Shown: in pieces, positions 42,841 to 51,888 of the stretch | Numbering within the stretch: the first letter of the stretch is position 1 | Layout: every line of letters starts with the position of its first letter | Source of the DNA: Halobacillus_A sp043497005 | GTDB lineage: Bacteria > Bacillota > Bacilli > Bacillales > Halobacillaceae | DNA length: 64,000 nt | Assembly: GCF_043497005.1 (NCBI RefSeq) | Contig: NZ_JBIEKE010000001.1 | Span: 1,054,001 to 1,118,000 of the forward strand | Reading direction: 5' to 3' | Notes under the pieces: model-generated | What the model saw: the letters and a program-made list of their open reading frames with translations, nothing else | Database searches by the model: none | What the model was told of the DNA's origin: nothing | Translations under genes and position numbers: made by a program

Positions 42841-44163
42841 ATGAAAAACCTGCTTAACCTTCGTTTATTCGTTCTTATGTTTGCGAGTGTTCTAGTCGTT
42901 GCCGGCTGTCAGTCTGAAAGTAATGGAGATGGTGGTTCAGGTGAGGATGGTTCTGTTGAGTTTGAATTCTGGGCTGCACCAAACCCAGCGCAGGAAGCAT
43001 TCTGGGAAGAAATGGCTCAACAGTACATGGAGGAAGAGGAGAATGTAAGCATTAACGTAACGCCAATGCCGGAAAGTCCTTCTTCTGAAGCGGGCATCCA
43101 GTCAGCTATTGCAGCTGGAAATGCTCCCGCGATCTCTGAGAATATCTCTAGAGGATTCGCCGCACAATTAGCGGGCAGTAACGCGATTGTTCCTTTCAAT
43201 GAATTTGACGGCTATGATGAGCTAATTGAGGAACGTCAAATGGAAGAAACGATGTCATCGTGGAAATTTACTGATGATCAGCAATTTGTTTTACCTGTCT
43301 ATTCAAACCCTATGCTGTTTGCGTGGAGAACAGATATTTTACAAGAATTAGGCTTTGATGAAGCTCCACGTACGTACGATGAAGTATTAGAAGCTGGTGA
43401 AAAACTGAAAGAAGAATACCCGGAAAAATATCTCTGGTCACGAGCAGACTTAGTACAACCGACGTGGCATGCGAGATGGTTTGACTTCTTCATGCTTTAC
43501 AATGCGGCTTCTGATGGCAACAATTTTGTAGAAGGGAATGAAGTGGTTGCAGAGGAGGAAGCAGGTGTAGAAACGTTTGATTTCTTCAGCGAAATGGCCG
43601 AAGGGGATATGCTTTTAACGCGTGAAGCTACGGATCCATTTGAATCAGGGGATTCGATCATGATGGACATCGGGCCATGGACGTTTTCTTATTGGGATGA
43701 TAAATTCCCTGAAATGGAAGAAGGAGAAACGTATGAACTAACGATGCCTCCAGTCCCTGGTGAAGAAGGGACTGAAAATCCGAAGACTTTTGCTGATACG
43801 AAGGGTCTTTCCATTTATGCATCAGCTACAGAAGAACAACAGCAAGCGGCTTTTGATTTCGTGAACTGGGTTTATTCTGATGCAGACAACGACTTAAAGT
43901 GGTTTGAAGATACGAATCTGCCTCCAGCACGTGATGATTTAGCGACAAACGATGCGTTCACAGAATTCCTTGAAGAGCATCCGGAACTTACAAAATATGC
44001 AGACAACATTCCCAATGCCGTGCCCCCCATTGATAGTGAACAAACAGCAGAAATTCAAGAACTAATCGGCACGGAAGGACTAAACCCTCTCGTTAAAGGT
44101 GAAAAAGAGCCCCAACAAGCGTGGGAAGATGTAATCAATTCCATTGACGGGGTGTTGGAGTAA
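42841..44163 (+). CDS. Sugar ABC transporter substrate-binding lipoprotein (SBP family 1)
   Basis: 440 residues. Signal peptide with lipobox VAGC (Cys near 23), then an acidic linker. FEFWAAPNPAQEAFWEEMA and the late FADTKGLSIYASATEEQQQAAFDFVNWVYSD region match carbohydrate-binding SBPs of the MalE/UgpB type. Extracellular. No ATPase gene lies in the cluster, so a shared MsmX-type ATPase is expected, as is usual for Bacillus sugar importers. Confidence 0.88.
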   Translation: MKNLLNLRLFVLMFASVLVVAGCQSESNGDGGSGEDGSVEFEFWAAPNPAQEAFWEEMAQQYMEEEENVSINVTPMPESPSSEAGIQSAIAAGNAPAISENISRGFAAQLAGSNAIVPFNEFDGYDELIEERQMEETMSSWKFTDDQQFVLPVYSNPMLFAWRTDILQELGFDEAPRTYDEVLEAGEKLKEEYPEKYLWSRADLVQPTWHARWFDFFMLYNAASDGNNFVEGNEVVAEEEAGVETFDFFSEMAEGDMLLTREATDPFESGDSIMMDIGPWTFSYWDDKFPEMEEGETYELTMPPVPGEEGTENPKTFADTKGLSIYASATEEQQQAAFDFVNWVYSDADNDLKWFEDTNLPPARDDLATNDAFTEFLEEHPELTKYADNIPNAVPPIDSEQTAEIQELIGTEGLNPLVKGEKEPQQAWEDVINSIDGVLE

Positions 44164-45042
44164 ATGGACAAGAGTAATGCAAGGTTGGGTTGGCTTTTTG
44201 CCAGCCCTTACCTTATCTATTCACTCATTTTCTTTCTTTTTCCCTTATTGTGGGCCACTTATCTAGCTTTTACCAATTGGAACTTAATCGCTGCAGATTA
44301 TGAATTTGTCGGCATTCAAAATTTCATAGAAGCCTTCTTTAGTGAGAGTGTGCGGGCGGCTTTCTTTGTCACATACAAATTTCTCGGAATGTTCGTTCCG
44401 ATTGTAGTGGCTGGAGCTTTGTTACTCGCGATGCTTATTCATACACTGCCGAAGTTTAAAGGATTGTTTTCCGTGGCATTCTTTTTACCTTATTTAGCCT
44501 CGGGGGTAGCTTCGGCAATTGTTGTAAACGGTGTGTTATCCCACAACAGTCCATTTAATATCTGGCTGCGAGGAACATTTGGTCTTGATATCGACTGGTT
44601 AGGTTCTTCTATTTTAGCACCATTAATTATTGCACTTATGATGGCCTGGAAATTTGCCGGTTACTACGCGCTTCTTTTTGTGGCAGGTCTTGAAAGCATT
44701 CCTAAAGAAGTATATGAAGCTGCTGAAATGGATGGGGCTGTGGGGTTGAAAAAGTTTTGGTACGTAACCATTCCCATGCTTTATCCTTCCTTTTATACGG
44801 TCACAATTTTAGCAGTCGGACTCATGTTTGGTATTTTTACCGAGCCTTATGTTTTAACAGGCGGTGGGCCGGACCTGGCTACCCATACGTGGCAGTTAGA
44901 AATCTACAGCCAGGCGTTTGAACGACTAAACGCAGGCTATGGAACGGCCATTGCCGTTATTAATTCGATTGTTACATTTGGTTCAATACTCGTCTTTCGT
45001 AAAATTCTAGAAAAATGGGGTGCGAGACATGGCTGGGAATAA
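44164..45042 (+). CDS. Sugar ABC transporter permease, MalF/UgpA type
   Basis: 292 residues with six helices. ASPYLIYSLIFFLFPLLWATYLAFTNW start and the EAA loop YEAAEMDGAVGLKKFWYVTIPMLYP. ATG directly follows the binding-protein stop. Overlaps the partner permease gene by 14 nt. Confidence 0.9.
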   Translation: MDKSNARLGWLFASPYLIYSLIFFLFPLLWATYLAFTNWNLIAADYEFVGIQNFIEAFFSESVRAAFFVTYKFLGMFVPIVVAGALLLAMLIHTLPKFKGLFSVAFFLPYLASGVASAIVVNGVLSHNSPFNIWLRGTFGLDIDWLGSSILAPLIIALMMAWKFAGYYALLFVAGLESIPKEVYEAAEMDGAVGLKKFWYVTIPMLYPSFYTVTILAVGLMFGIFTEPYVLTGGGPDLATHTWQLEIYSQAFERLNAGYGTAIAVINSIVTFGSILVFRKILEKWGARHGWE

Positions 45043-45859
45043 CAAACTTAAATTAACATTGCTGTATACGGTGGCCTTTACTGTGCTCCTCGTTATGGTC
45101 TCCCCTTATATTTACATGGTGCTCGGCTCATTTGCTGTATGGGATCAAGTCGACCGAAAGTTAATTCCAACTGAATTTACACTCCGATCTTATGAATGGC
45201 TCTTCTTTGGAGGAGAAGGAGCCAATGCTCGACCATGGATGCGCTCCTTTTTTAATAGTGTAATCGTAAGTACCACTTCTTCTATCCTGATGATTGCGAC
45301 AGCTCTGCTCGTTGGTTACTCCTTAGCAAAGCTTAAATTTAAAGGGAACCGGCTGATTAACAACGTCATTTTGTTTCAAATGTTCTACCCGGCTGTCATT
45401 CTATTAATCCCACTATTCTTAATCATTCGTTACTTTGGAATGTATGACACATACTGGGCAATGATTCTTCCAAAGGCCGTGAACTTATGGGCGATCTTTA
45501 TGTATACCAACTTCTTTAGAGGGCTGCCGAATGAATTGATAGAAGCAGCGAAGATTGATGGTGCCAGTCAATGGAAGATCGTTTGGAAAATTGTTCTGCC
45601 GATGTCTAAGTCGATTACGACGATTATTTTCTTATTTGTATTTATGGAAAGATGGGTAGAACTGTTATGGGATATGCTAGTCGTCAATAGTGAAGATATG
45701 CTGACGTTAAACGTATTGTTAGCGCAAATGTTCGGACCTTATGGAGGTTACCCCGGACCGATGTATGCCGCGTCCGTATTATTAACCCTGCCCATCCTAA
45801 TTCTATTCATCATCTTCAGCAAAAACTTCAAAAAAGGCATGCAGTTTGTATTGAAATGA
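45029..45859 (+). CDS. Sugar ABC transporter permease, MalG/UgpE type
   Basis: 276 residues, six helices. EAA loop IEAAKIDGASQWKIVWKIVLPMSK and LLAQMFGPYGGYPGPMYAASVLLTLP end are typical. ATG at 45029 fits the GGGGTG ribosome site better than GTG 45020. Completes the importer membrane pair; the operon continues after a repeat array. Confidence 0.9.
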   Translation: MAGNNKLKLTLLYTVAFTVLLVMVSPYIYMVLGSFAVWDQVDRKLIPTEFTLRSYEWLFFGGEGANARPWMRSFFNSVIVSTTSSILMIATALLVGYSLAKLKFKGNRLINNVILFQMFYPAVILLIPLFLIIRYFGMYDTYWAMILPKAVNLWAIFMYTNFFRGLPNELIEAAKIDGASQWKIVWKIVLPMSKSITTIIFLFVFMERWVELLWDMLVVNSEDMLTLNVLLAQMFGPYGGYPGPMYAASVLLTLPILILFIIFSKNFKKGMQFVLK

Positions 45860-45862
45860 TTG

Positions 45863-45931
45863 CGTACCAGGTACGCAGAGAGAGAAATTGCGTACCTGGT
45901 ACACCGATATTAACTACCGGTACCTGGTACC
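45863..45931. repeat. GTACCWGGTAC array, 3 copies
   Basis: Cores at 45864 (A), 45892 (T) and 45920 (T), spaced 28 and 28 bp. Unlike most arrays it lies inside a presumed operon, between the MalG-type permease and the isomerase gene. Confidence 0.9.
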
Positions 45932-45966
45932 CAGAAAGAAAAGAAAAAAATTAAATAAAAAGAGGA

Positions 45967-46722
45967 GTGGGAGAAATCGCACAGATTGGGTTGCAGCTTT
46001 ATTCGTTGAAGGAATATACGGAGAAGGACTTTTTAGGTACGCTCGAAAAAGTGGCTCAAGCAGGTTATGATGGCGTGGAGTTTGCTGGGTATTTCAATAC
46101 CCCAAGTCACAAGCTTAAGAAAAAGCTGGATGCTCTCAATTTAAAAGCAGCGGGCAGTCACATTGGAATTGATGATCTTGAGCAGAATTTAAACGAAATG
46201 ATTGATTACTCGCTGGAATTAAACAGCCCTTACATTATCTGTCCCGGTTTACCTGAAAAGTATCGAAATAGCGCCAGCGCCTATAAACGAACGGCTGAGT
46301 TGTTTAATCAAATTGGCGAAAGGTGTCGAAATAACGGACTGCAATTTGGCTATCACAACCATCACGTGGAGTTTGAGAAATATGATGGCGAGTACGGTCT
46401 AGATATTTTAGTGAATCATACAGGAAAAGAAAACCTTTTTATCGAATTGGATACGTATTGGGCTGAAATGTGCGGCATTAAGTCCATTGACCTTATCGAA
46501 AAATATAACCAGCGATGCAAGATGCTTCACATTAAAGATATGGACAAATTTGAAGTGAAAAGAAACGTAGAAATTGGCAAAGGCACAATGAACTTCAGGG
46601 AAATTGTAAGTGCCGGTAAAGCTCAGCAAGTAGAGTGGTATACGGTTGAGCAGGAGAATTTTGATAAGGATCCTTTAGTAAGCATTAAAGAAAGCTTTCA
46701 TTATTTAAAAAGCATTTTGTAG
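45967..46722 (+). CDS. Sugar phosphate isomerase/epimerase (xylose-isomerase-like TIM barrel)
   Basis: 251 residues, AP-endonuclease-2/IolE-like fold: IGLQLYSLKEYTEKD start, GYDGVEFAG, LGF-type GYHNHHVEF metal His pair, ELDTYWAEMCG and HIKDMDKF with further metal ligands. The only usable start is GTG at 45967, and AGAGGAG abuts it with no spacer; an in-frame stop at 45952 rules out an upstream start. Probably converts a keto- or phospho-sugar with the following oxidoreductase. Confidence 0.8.
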   Translation: MGEIAQIGLQLYSLKEYTEKDFLGTLEKVAQAGYDGVEFAGYFNTPSHKLKKKLDALNLKAAGSHIGIDDLEQNLNEMIDYSLELNSPYIICPGLPEKYRNSASAYKRTAELFNQIGERCRNNGLQFGYHNHHVEFEKYDGEYGLDILVNHTGKENLFIELDTYWAEMCGIKSIDLIEKYNQRCKMLHIKDMDKFEVKRNVEIGKGTMNFREIVSAGKAQQVEWYTVEQENFDKDPLVSIKESFHYLKSIL

Positions 46723-46733
46723 GAGGATGAAAA

Positions 46734-47816
46734 ATGGTAAAACCTAAACTTAAAATAGGTATAGTAGGCTGTGGTGGTATTGCCAATGGAAAGCAGATGC
46801 CCAGCCTTTCAAAGGTAGAAGCTGTTGAAATGGTCGCTTTTTGTGACATTATTGAAGAACGAGCGCAAACAGCGGCACTGGATTATGGGGCGCAGGATGC
46901 TAAAGTATTCACAGATTTTTATGACTTATTAAATGAAGATCTGGATGTGGTCCACGTCTGCACTCCAAATAAGTCGCATGCTGAGATCAGTATAGCCGCA
47001 CTGGAGTCAGGTAAACATGTCATGTGTGAAAAACCGATGGCCAAAACTGCTGCAGAAGCAAGAGAAATGGTAGAAGCAGCGAAACGAAGCGGAAAAAAGC
47101 TGTCGATTGGCTATAATAATCGATTCCGTAACGACTCTCAATATTTAAAGAAAGTTTCTGAAGACGGAGAGTTTGGAGAGATTTATTTTGCAAAAGCTCA
47201 TGCCATTCGAAGACGTGCCGTACCGACATGGGGAGTCTTTTTAAACGAAGAAGAACAAGGTGGCGGACCGCTGATTGATATTGGGACGCATGCCCTCGAT
47301 TTAACGCTATGGCTGATGAATAATTATGATGTGAGAAGCGTCATAGGTAACGTATATCACAAGCTTTCTGATAATAAAGATGCCGCTAACGCATTTGGTC
47401 CATGGGATCCCAAAGAATTTAACGTAGAAGATTCTGCTTTCGGCTTTATCACCTTGAAAAATGGCGCAACGATCATTTTAGAATCCAGCTGGGCATTAAA
47501 TTCGCTTGATGTAGGTGAAGCGAAAAGTACGCTTTGTGGAACAGAAGGTGGAGCGGATATGAATGATGGTTTGCGTATCAACGGAGAAAAATATGGCAAA
47601 CTACATACAACAAAACCTGAATTAGATGCCGGCGGAGTAGACTTCTACAGCGGGGAAGACGAAAGTGACAGCGATCGAGAAGCAAGATTATGGATTGAAA
47701 GCCTGCAGAATAATAAAGAGCCAGTCGTATTGCCGGAACAGGCGCTCGTCGTTAGTGAGATTTTAGAAGCAATTTATCAATCAGCACGTACAGGCCAACC
47801 CGTCTATTTTGAATAG
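46734..47816 (+). CDS. Gfo/Idh/MocA-family oxidoreductase
   Basis: 360 residues. N-terminal NAD(P) fold IGIVGCGGIANGKQMPSL, the conserved VHVCTPNKSHAEISIAALESGKHVMCEKPMA (catalytic Lys in EKP), and DIGTHALDLTLWLM. Lies 11 nt after the isomerase gene behind GGAGGATGAAAA. A sugar or inositol-type dehydrogenase acting with the isomerase; substrate unknown. Confidence 0.87.
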   Translation: MVKPKLKIGIVGCGGIANGKQMPSLSKVEAVEMVAFCDIIEERAQTAALDYGAQDAKVFTDFYDLLNEDLDVVHVCTPNKSHAEISIAALESGKHVMCEKPMAKTAAEAREMVEAAKRSGKKLSIGYNNRFRNDSQYLKKVSEDGEFGEIYFAKAHAIRRRAVPTWGVFLNEEEQGGGPLIDIGTHALDLTLWLMNNYDVRSVIGNVYHKLSDNKDAANAFGPWDPKEFNVEDSAFGFITLKNGATIILESSWALNSLDVGEAKSTLCGTEGGADMNDGLRINGEKYGKLHTTKPELDAGGVDFYSGEDESDSDREARLWIESLQNNKEPVVLPEQALVVSEILEAIYQSARTGQPVYFE

Positions 47817-47828
47817 GAGCCAAAAGTC

Positions 47829-47897
47829 GGTACCAGGTACAGAAAAGAGAGAAGTATGTACCAGGTACACAGAAATAAAAATTAAGTAACAGGTACA
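47829..47897. repeat. GTACCWGGTAC array, 3 copies (one degenerate)
   Basis: Cores at 47830 (A), 47858 (A, with TGTACC edge) and a decayed GTAACAGGTAC at 47886, spaced 28 and 28 bp. That the decayed copy keeps the phase suggests the array was laid down as a unit and then drifted. Confidence 0.85.
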
Positions 47898-47898
47898 C

Positions 47899-47935
47899 AA
47901 AAAGAAGTCGAGGACTGCACCCTTGACTTCTTTTT
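47899..47935. terminator. Bidirectional terminator
   Basis: AAAAAGAAGTCGAGG (47899-47913) pairs with CCTTGACTTCTTTTT (47921-47935), with A- and T-runs on both sides, serving the Gfo/Idh gene on + and the DUF3892 gene on -. Confidence 0.88.
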
Positions 47936-47943
47936 GTAGTGAA

Positions 47944-48168
47944 TTAAAACGTCGGAAGATTATCTAAGTTATTATTAGGATCGCCGTCCGCATTGCCGCG
48001 AATGACAGGACGTCCATTCCTCGCCTTACCTACGTTCGCTCCTTGTATTGTTCCACTTTCCACAGCCGCTATCGCTTCCTCATAAGTTAGTTCTTTCCCG
48101 CTTGAAGTCTGAAAGCTTACAATATCGCCATCCGCATTTTTACGAACGCGCTCAAAGTATTCAGCCAT
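47944..48168 (-). CDS. DUF3892-family small protein
   Basis: 74 residues. MAEYFERVRKNADGDIVSFQTSSGKELTYEEAI and the C-terminal GRPVIRGNADGDPNNNLDNLPTF fit DUF3892, small proteins common in Bacillaceae with no known function. Preceded by GGAGGGAGAAGTT on the minus strand. A monocistronic gene flanked by repeat arrays on both sides. Confidence 0.8.
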   Translation of the reverse strand: MAEYFERVRKNADGDIVSFQTSSGKELTYEEAIAAVESGTIQGANVGKARNGRPVIRGNADGDPNNNLDNLPTF

Positions 48169-48229
48169 AACTTCTCCCTCCTTTCATAATTGTAGTATGA
48201 GGAAGAAAGAGGAAATTGATACAGTGCGG

Positions 48230-48326
48230 TGTACCTGGTACGCAGAAGGGATAAAAAGGTACCAGGTACATAATCTTCATTAAAAGGTACCAGGTACACC
48301 ACAATCAACTTTCTGTACCAGGTACC
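48230..48326. repeat. GTACCWGGTAC array, 4 copies (longest)
   Basis: Cores at 48231 (T), 48259 (A), 48287 (A) and 48315 (A), spaced 28, 28 and 28 bp. The 17-bp interiors between cores share no obvious sequence. This is the clearest example of the fixed period. Confidence 0.93.
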
Positions 48327-48388
48327 GACAAATACATCTCCATGTTAAGATAATATGAAATGCAGCGTTTACATAAGGGGTCATGGTG

Positions 48389-49966
48389 ATGAATAGCAGG
48401 ATTAGATTTTCACTTAAGACAAAGATTCAGGTACTGATTTTTACGTTAATCATATCGGTCATCCTTATTCTTTCTGGTATTTTTACTTATTTTGAATTTG
48501 AGCAGACGGAGGAGCACATGGGCGATATGGCATTACATACGGCCACGACCATTTCCTATATGCCTTCCATAAAAGAGGCGTTTGAGACCGAAAATCCTTC
48601 TGAAGAGATTCAGCCGCTTGCTCTGGAAATCCAAAAACAGGTGGGGGCTGAGTTTATTGTCATTGGGAATGAGCAGAGCATCCGCTATGCTCATCCAAAT
48701 GAAGCGCTCATCGGCCAAAAGATGGTTGGCGGAGATAATGAGCGGGCACTTGAGGAAGGGCGTTATTACGTGTCGCAGGCGGAAGGGACGCTCGGTCCGT
48801 CTTTAAGGGGCAAGGCACCGATCGTTAATGATAAAAATGAGATCATTGGCGTCGTCTCAGTTGGCTTTTTAATGGAAGATATTTATACGACGTTCTTTAA
48901 CACATTAGGAAAAATTGCCGGGGTGTCTTTCCTCGTTTTAGTCATCGGCGGCCTTGGCGGTTATATGCTTACACGCAGTATCCGGAAGGACACGATGGGA
49001 CTTGAACCCTATCAAATTGCTGCCCTTTATCAAGAACGTGAAGCTGTTTTATCTTCAGTGAAAGAAGGACTCATTGCAATTGACAAAAATGCCCGCGTCA
49101 CCACGATTAATGCAGCCGCGAGAAAGCTGCTTCGCCTATCAGGGGAAGTTACTCAACAACATATTCAAACCATTTTTCCAAACTCAAAAATGGAACGCGT
49201 GCTTCGTTCAGGTAAGGAAGAGCGTGATCAAGAGATTTCACTTGGTGATCGCATGGTCATAGTTACACGTACACCTGTTATAGAAAACGATGAAGTTGTA
49301 GGTGTGGTCGCTAGTTTTCGTGACAAGTCTGAGGTTCGCGAGATGGTTGGAGCTCTATCGGAAATTAAGCGTTACTCTGAAGGACTGCGCTCTCAAACCC
49401 ATGAGTATGCCAATAAAATGTACGTATTGCTTGGCCTTCTTCAATTAAAAAATTACGACGAAGCGGTGGATTTAATTCAAGCCGATTTTCAATCTGTCCA
49501 GTATCAATCGAATCGTCTGGAGCAAATTAAGGATGACACGGTGCAGGCAATATTATTGGGGAAAATCAGTAAGGCTTCAGAGCTGAAAATTGATTTTGTC
49601 GTCGATGAAAATGCTTCAATCGAAACTATGCCAGAGCACATCAGCCGTTCGAAGCTCGTAACTATTTTAGGTAATTTAATCGATAATGCATTTGAAGCTG
49701 TTAAAGACCAAAACGATAAGAAAGTCACTTTTTCTGCAACCGATATAGGACGTGAAATTATATTTGAAGTCAGCGATAACGGACCGGGGGTTCCTGAAGA
49801 GGTTATACCTTATATTTTTGTAAGAGGATTTTCAACGAAGCAGGGAGAACATAGGGGGTTCGGACTTTCCAATGTGCGTGAAATTGTGGAAGAACTTGGA
49901 GGAACATTTGAACTGGATTCCAACCCATCAACTGAAACTACTTTTTCTGTGTTTTTAACAAAATAG
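48389..49966 (+). CDS. CitA/DcuS-family sensor histidine kinase
   Basis: 525 residues. TM1 at about 10-33, an extracytoplasmic PDC/CitA-like sensor to about 168 (RYAHPNEALIGQKMVGGD), TM2 about 172-194, cytoplasmic PAS (about 210-300), the phospho-acceptor His in RSQTHEYANKMYVLLGLLQL, and HATPase with N box NLIDNAFEA and DNGPGVPEE. ATG at 48389 is 7 nt behind AAGGGGT. Paired with the next gene and followed by the TctCBA transporter, so it probably senses citrate or another tricarboxylate outside the cell. Confidence 0.88.
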   Translation: MNSRIRFSLKTKIQVLIFTLIISVILILSGIFTYFEFEQTEEHMGDMALHTATTISYMPSIKEAFETENPSEEIQPLALEIQKQVGAEFIVIGNEQSIRYAHPNEALIGQKMVGGDNERALEEGRYYVSQAEGTLGPSLRGKAPIVNDKNEIIGVVSVGFLMEDIYTTFFNTLGKIAGVSFLVLVIGGLGGYMLTRSIRKDTMGLEPYQIAALYQEREAVLSSVKEGLIAIDKNARVTTINAAARKLLRLSGEVTQQHIQTIFPNSKMERVLRSGKEERDQEISLGDRMVIVTRTPVIENDEVVGVVASFRDKSEVREMVGALSEIKRYSEGLRSQTHEYANKMYVLLGLLQLKNYDEAVDLIQADFQSVQYQSNRLEQIKDDTVQAILLGKISKASELKIDFVVDENASIETMPEHISRSKLVTILGNLIDNAFEAVKDQNDKKVTFSATDIGREIIFEVSDNGPGVPEEVIPYIFVRGFSTKQGEHRGFGLSNVREIVEELGGTFELDSNPSTETTFSVFLTK

Positions 49967-49981
49967 AAAGGAGTGAGAAAA

Positions 49982-50662
49982 TTGATCAAAGCAGTCATAG
50001 CAGAAGATGATTTTCGTGTAGCCGATCTGCATGAAAAATTTTTAAAAGAAGTAGATGGTATAGAGGTGGCAGCAAAGGCATTAAATGCAGAAGAGGCATT
50101 ACAGGCAGTGAATCAACATCGGCCGGACCTGCTATTATTAGATGTGTATATGCCGGATCGCTTAGGGACCGAGCTGCTGCATGAATTAAGAAAGACGTTT
50201 CCTGAACTCGATATCATTATGATTACTGCCGCTACGGAAAAAGAAATGATCACAATGGCACTCAATTACGGTGTCGTTGATTATATTATTAAGCCAATCT
50301 CAATGGATCGATTTTTACATACCATTGAATCCTACCAAAAGAAAAAGCATTTCATGAACAGCCAGGAGACGTTTGATCAGCAAACAGTTGATCAATTAAT
50401 TAGAAAGGAGAAGCCGGAAGAACCGCAGGAAGCATCTGTTCCAAAAGGGATCGACCAGCTGACATTAAAAAAAGTAAGGCAGCTGTTAAAAGATAATGCA
50501 GAGGAAGGGATAACGGCAGAGCAGGCCAGTCACTATATGGGCGCCTCAAAAACGACAGCCCGCCGCTATTTAGAGTATTTAATTTCTATTAATGAAGGTG
50601 TCGCGGAAATGAGGTATGGCAAAGTAGGACGCCCGGAAAGAAAATATTTTTATCACAAATAG
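49982..50662 (+). CDS. CitB/CitT-family response regulator
   Basis: 226 residues. Receiver domain 1-120 with acidic pocket EDD, phospho-acceptor Asp in LLLLDVYMPD, and Lys in IIKPISM. C-terminal HTH (GITAEQASHYMGASKTTARRYLEYL). TTG at 49982 gives MIKAVIAEDD behind AAAGGAG; the GTG at 49973 overlaps that site. It should activate the tctC-tctB-tctA genes downstream. Confidence 0.88.
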   Translation: MIKAVIAEDDFRVADLHEKFLKEVDGIEVAAKALNAEEALQAVNQHRPDLLLLDVYMPDRLGTELLHELRKTFPELDIIMITAATEKEMITMALNYGVVDYIIKPISMDRFLHTIESYQKKKHFMNSQETFDQQTVDQLIRKEKPEEPQEASVPKGIDQLTLKKVRQLLKDNAEEGITAEQASHYMGASKTTARRYLEYLISINEGVAEMRYGKVGRPERKYFYHK

Positions 50663-50685
50663 TCGCTTAAAGCGGCTATTTTTTT
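50658..50685 (+). terminator. Rho-independent terminator after the response regulator
   Basis: AATAGTCGCT pairs with AGCGGCTATT (one G-T pair), 4-nt loop, T-run to 50685. It overlaps the last codon, so transport genes are transcribed separately. Confidence 0.82.
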
Positions 50686-50785
50686 GAGTGAAAATACGGC
50701 CAAATTAAGAAATTCACCAAGTTTATCGGTCCAGTTCATAAATTTTATGTATTTAATTACGTTAACGTTTTTAAAAAAGCTAATT

Positions 50786-50800
50786 TTGAAAACGGTTACA
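50786..50800 (+). promoter_or_regulatory. cre site (CcpA) upstream of tctC
   Basis: TTGAAAACGGTTACA matches WTGNAANCGNWWNCW at every position, 65 bp before the tctC start. Suggests catabolite repression of tricarboxylate uptake. Confidence 0.78.
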
Positions 50801-50864
50801 TAACTACTCTACTCCTTTACTATATGAATTAATTCTAAATTTTCTAAAAAAGGTGGGAGCTCAT

Positions 50865-51863
50865 ATGAAGAAAATTGTAGTGTTCGGCATCATCCTTTTA
50901 TTAATGATATTGACGGCGTGCAATAAGGATCAATACGCCAGTTCCGAAAACGGCGAGTGGAAGCCGCAGCAGCCGATTGAGCTGGTTGCCCCTGCAGGTG
51001 CAGGAGGCGGTTGGGACACAACGGCCCGTAGTGTGAGTCAAGTGATGGAAGAAGAAGGAATAGTAGATGAAGATATTGGCGTTGTGAACAAACCTGGCGG
51101 AGGCGGTGCTGTTGGCTGGGCTTATATCGATGGGAAACAAGGCAATCCTCACAATCTTTTTGTGGGATCTCCTCCATTAATTTTTATTCCGTTAAACGGC
51201 CAGTCGCAACTCGGTTATGAGGACTTCACTCCATTGGCGAACATGATTGCGGACTATGCTGCTTTTGCCGTGAGAGAGGATGCAAAGTGGGATAACTTAA
51301 ATGATTTGTTCGACGATATGAAAAAAAATCCTCAAGACATTACCGTTGTCGGCACTTCATCCCCCGGCTCAATGGACCATATGCAGTTCGTGAAAATTGC
51401 TAAGGAAGCAGGCGTTGATATTACAAAAATTAAATACGTTTCTTCACAAGACGGCGGCGCGCTTACACAAGTGCTAAACGGAAATGCAGATGTGTTCTCA
51501 ACAGGGGTGGCTGAAACCGTAGAGCAAGTTCGAGCTGGAAAAATTAAAGTGCTCGGCATTACGGCAGAAGAAAGATTAGAAGGAGACGTATTGTCTGAAT
51601 TCGCTACCGCTAAAGAACAGGGAATTGACGCAACATTCACCAACTGGAGAGGTTTCTTTGGACCAAAAGACATGGACGAAGGGCAAGTAAAATATTACGA
51701 GCAGGCTTTTAAAGAAGTTAGTGAGTCTGAAGCTTTTAATGAAATTCGTGAAAAATACGGGTGGGACGAAATGTACATGACGAGCGAAGAGTACAAAGAA
51801 TATCTCCATGAACAAAATGAGGAACTAAACGTTTTACTCGAGGAAATGGGATTAGCAGAATAG
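50865..51863 (+). CDS. tctC: Tripartite tricarboxylate transporter binding lipoprotein (TctC)
   Basis: 332 residues. Signal peptide with lipobox LTAC (Cys near 19), then IELVAPAGAGGGWDTTARSV, NKPGGGGAVGWAYI and the DGGALTQVLNGNADVFSTG region, the usual Bug/TctC fold. ATG at 50865 follows AAGGTGGGA; GTG 50853 would extend the peptide pointlessly. Delivers citrate or a related carboxylate to TctBA. Confidence 0.9.
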   Translation: MKKIVVFGIILLLMILTACNKDQYASSENGEWKPQQPIELVAPAGAGGGWDTTARSVSQVMEEEGIVDEDIGVVNKPGGGGAVGWAYIDGKQGNPHNLFVGSPPLIFIPLNGQSQLGYEDFTPLANMIADYAAFAVREDAKWDNLNDLFDDMKKNPQDITVVGTSSPGSMDHMQFVKIAKEAGVDITKIKYVSSQDGGALTQVLNGNADVFSTGVAETVEQVRAGKIKVLGITAEERLEGDVLSEFATAKEQGIDATFTNWRGFFGPKDMDEGQVKYYEQAFKEVSESEAFNEIREKYGWDEMYMTSEEYKEYLHEQNEELNVLLEEMGLAE

Positions 51864-51888
51864 TTTTAATTAAAAGGAGGTGACGCAT

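Noticed and set aside
45888..46070. Possible 60-residue gene upstream of the isomerase
   Set aside because: It begins inside the repeat array and overlaps the isomerase in another frame; the sequence is low-complexity Lys/Arg.
48230..48326. CRISPR array, suggested by regular 28-bp spacing
   Set aside because: The repeat is only 11-14 bp and the interior 14-17 bp, arrays have two to four copies scattered over many loci, repeat orientation varies, and no cas gene is present in the window.
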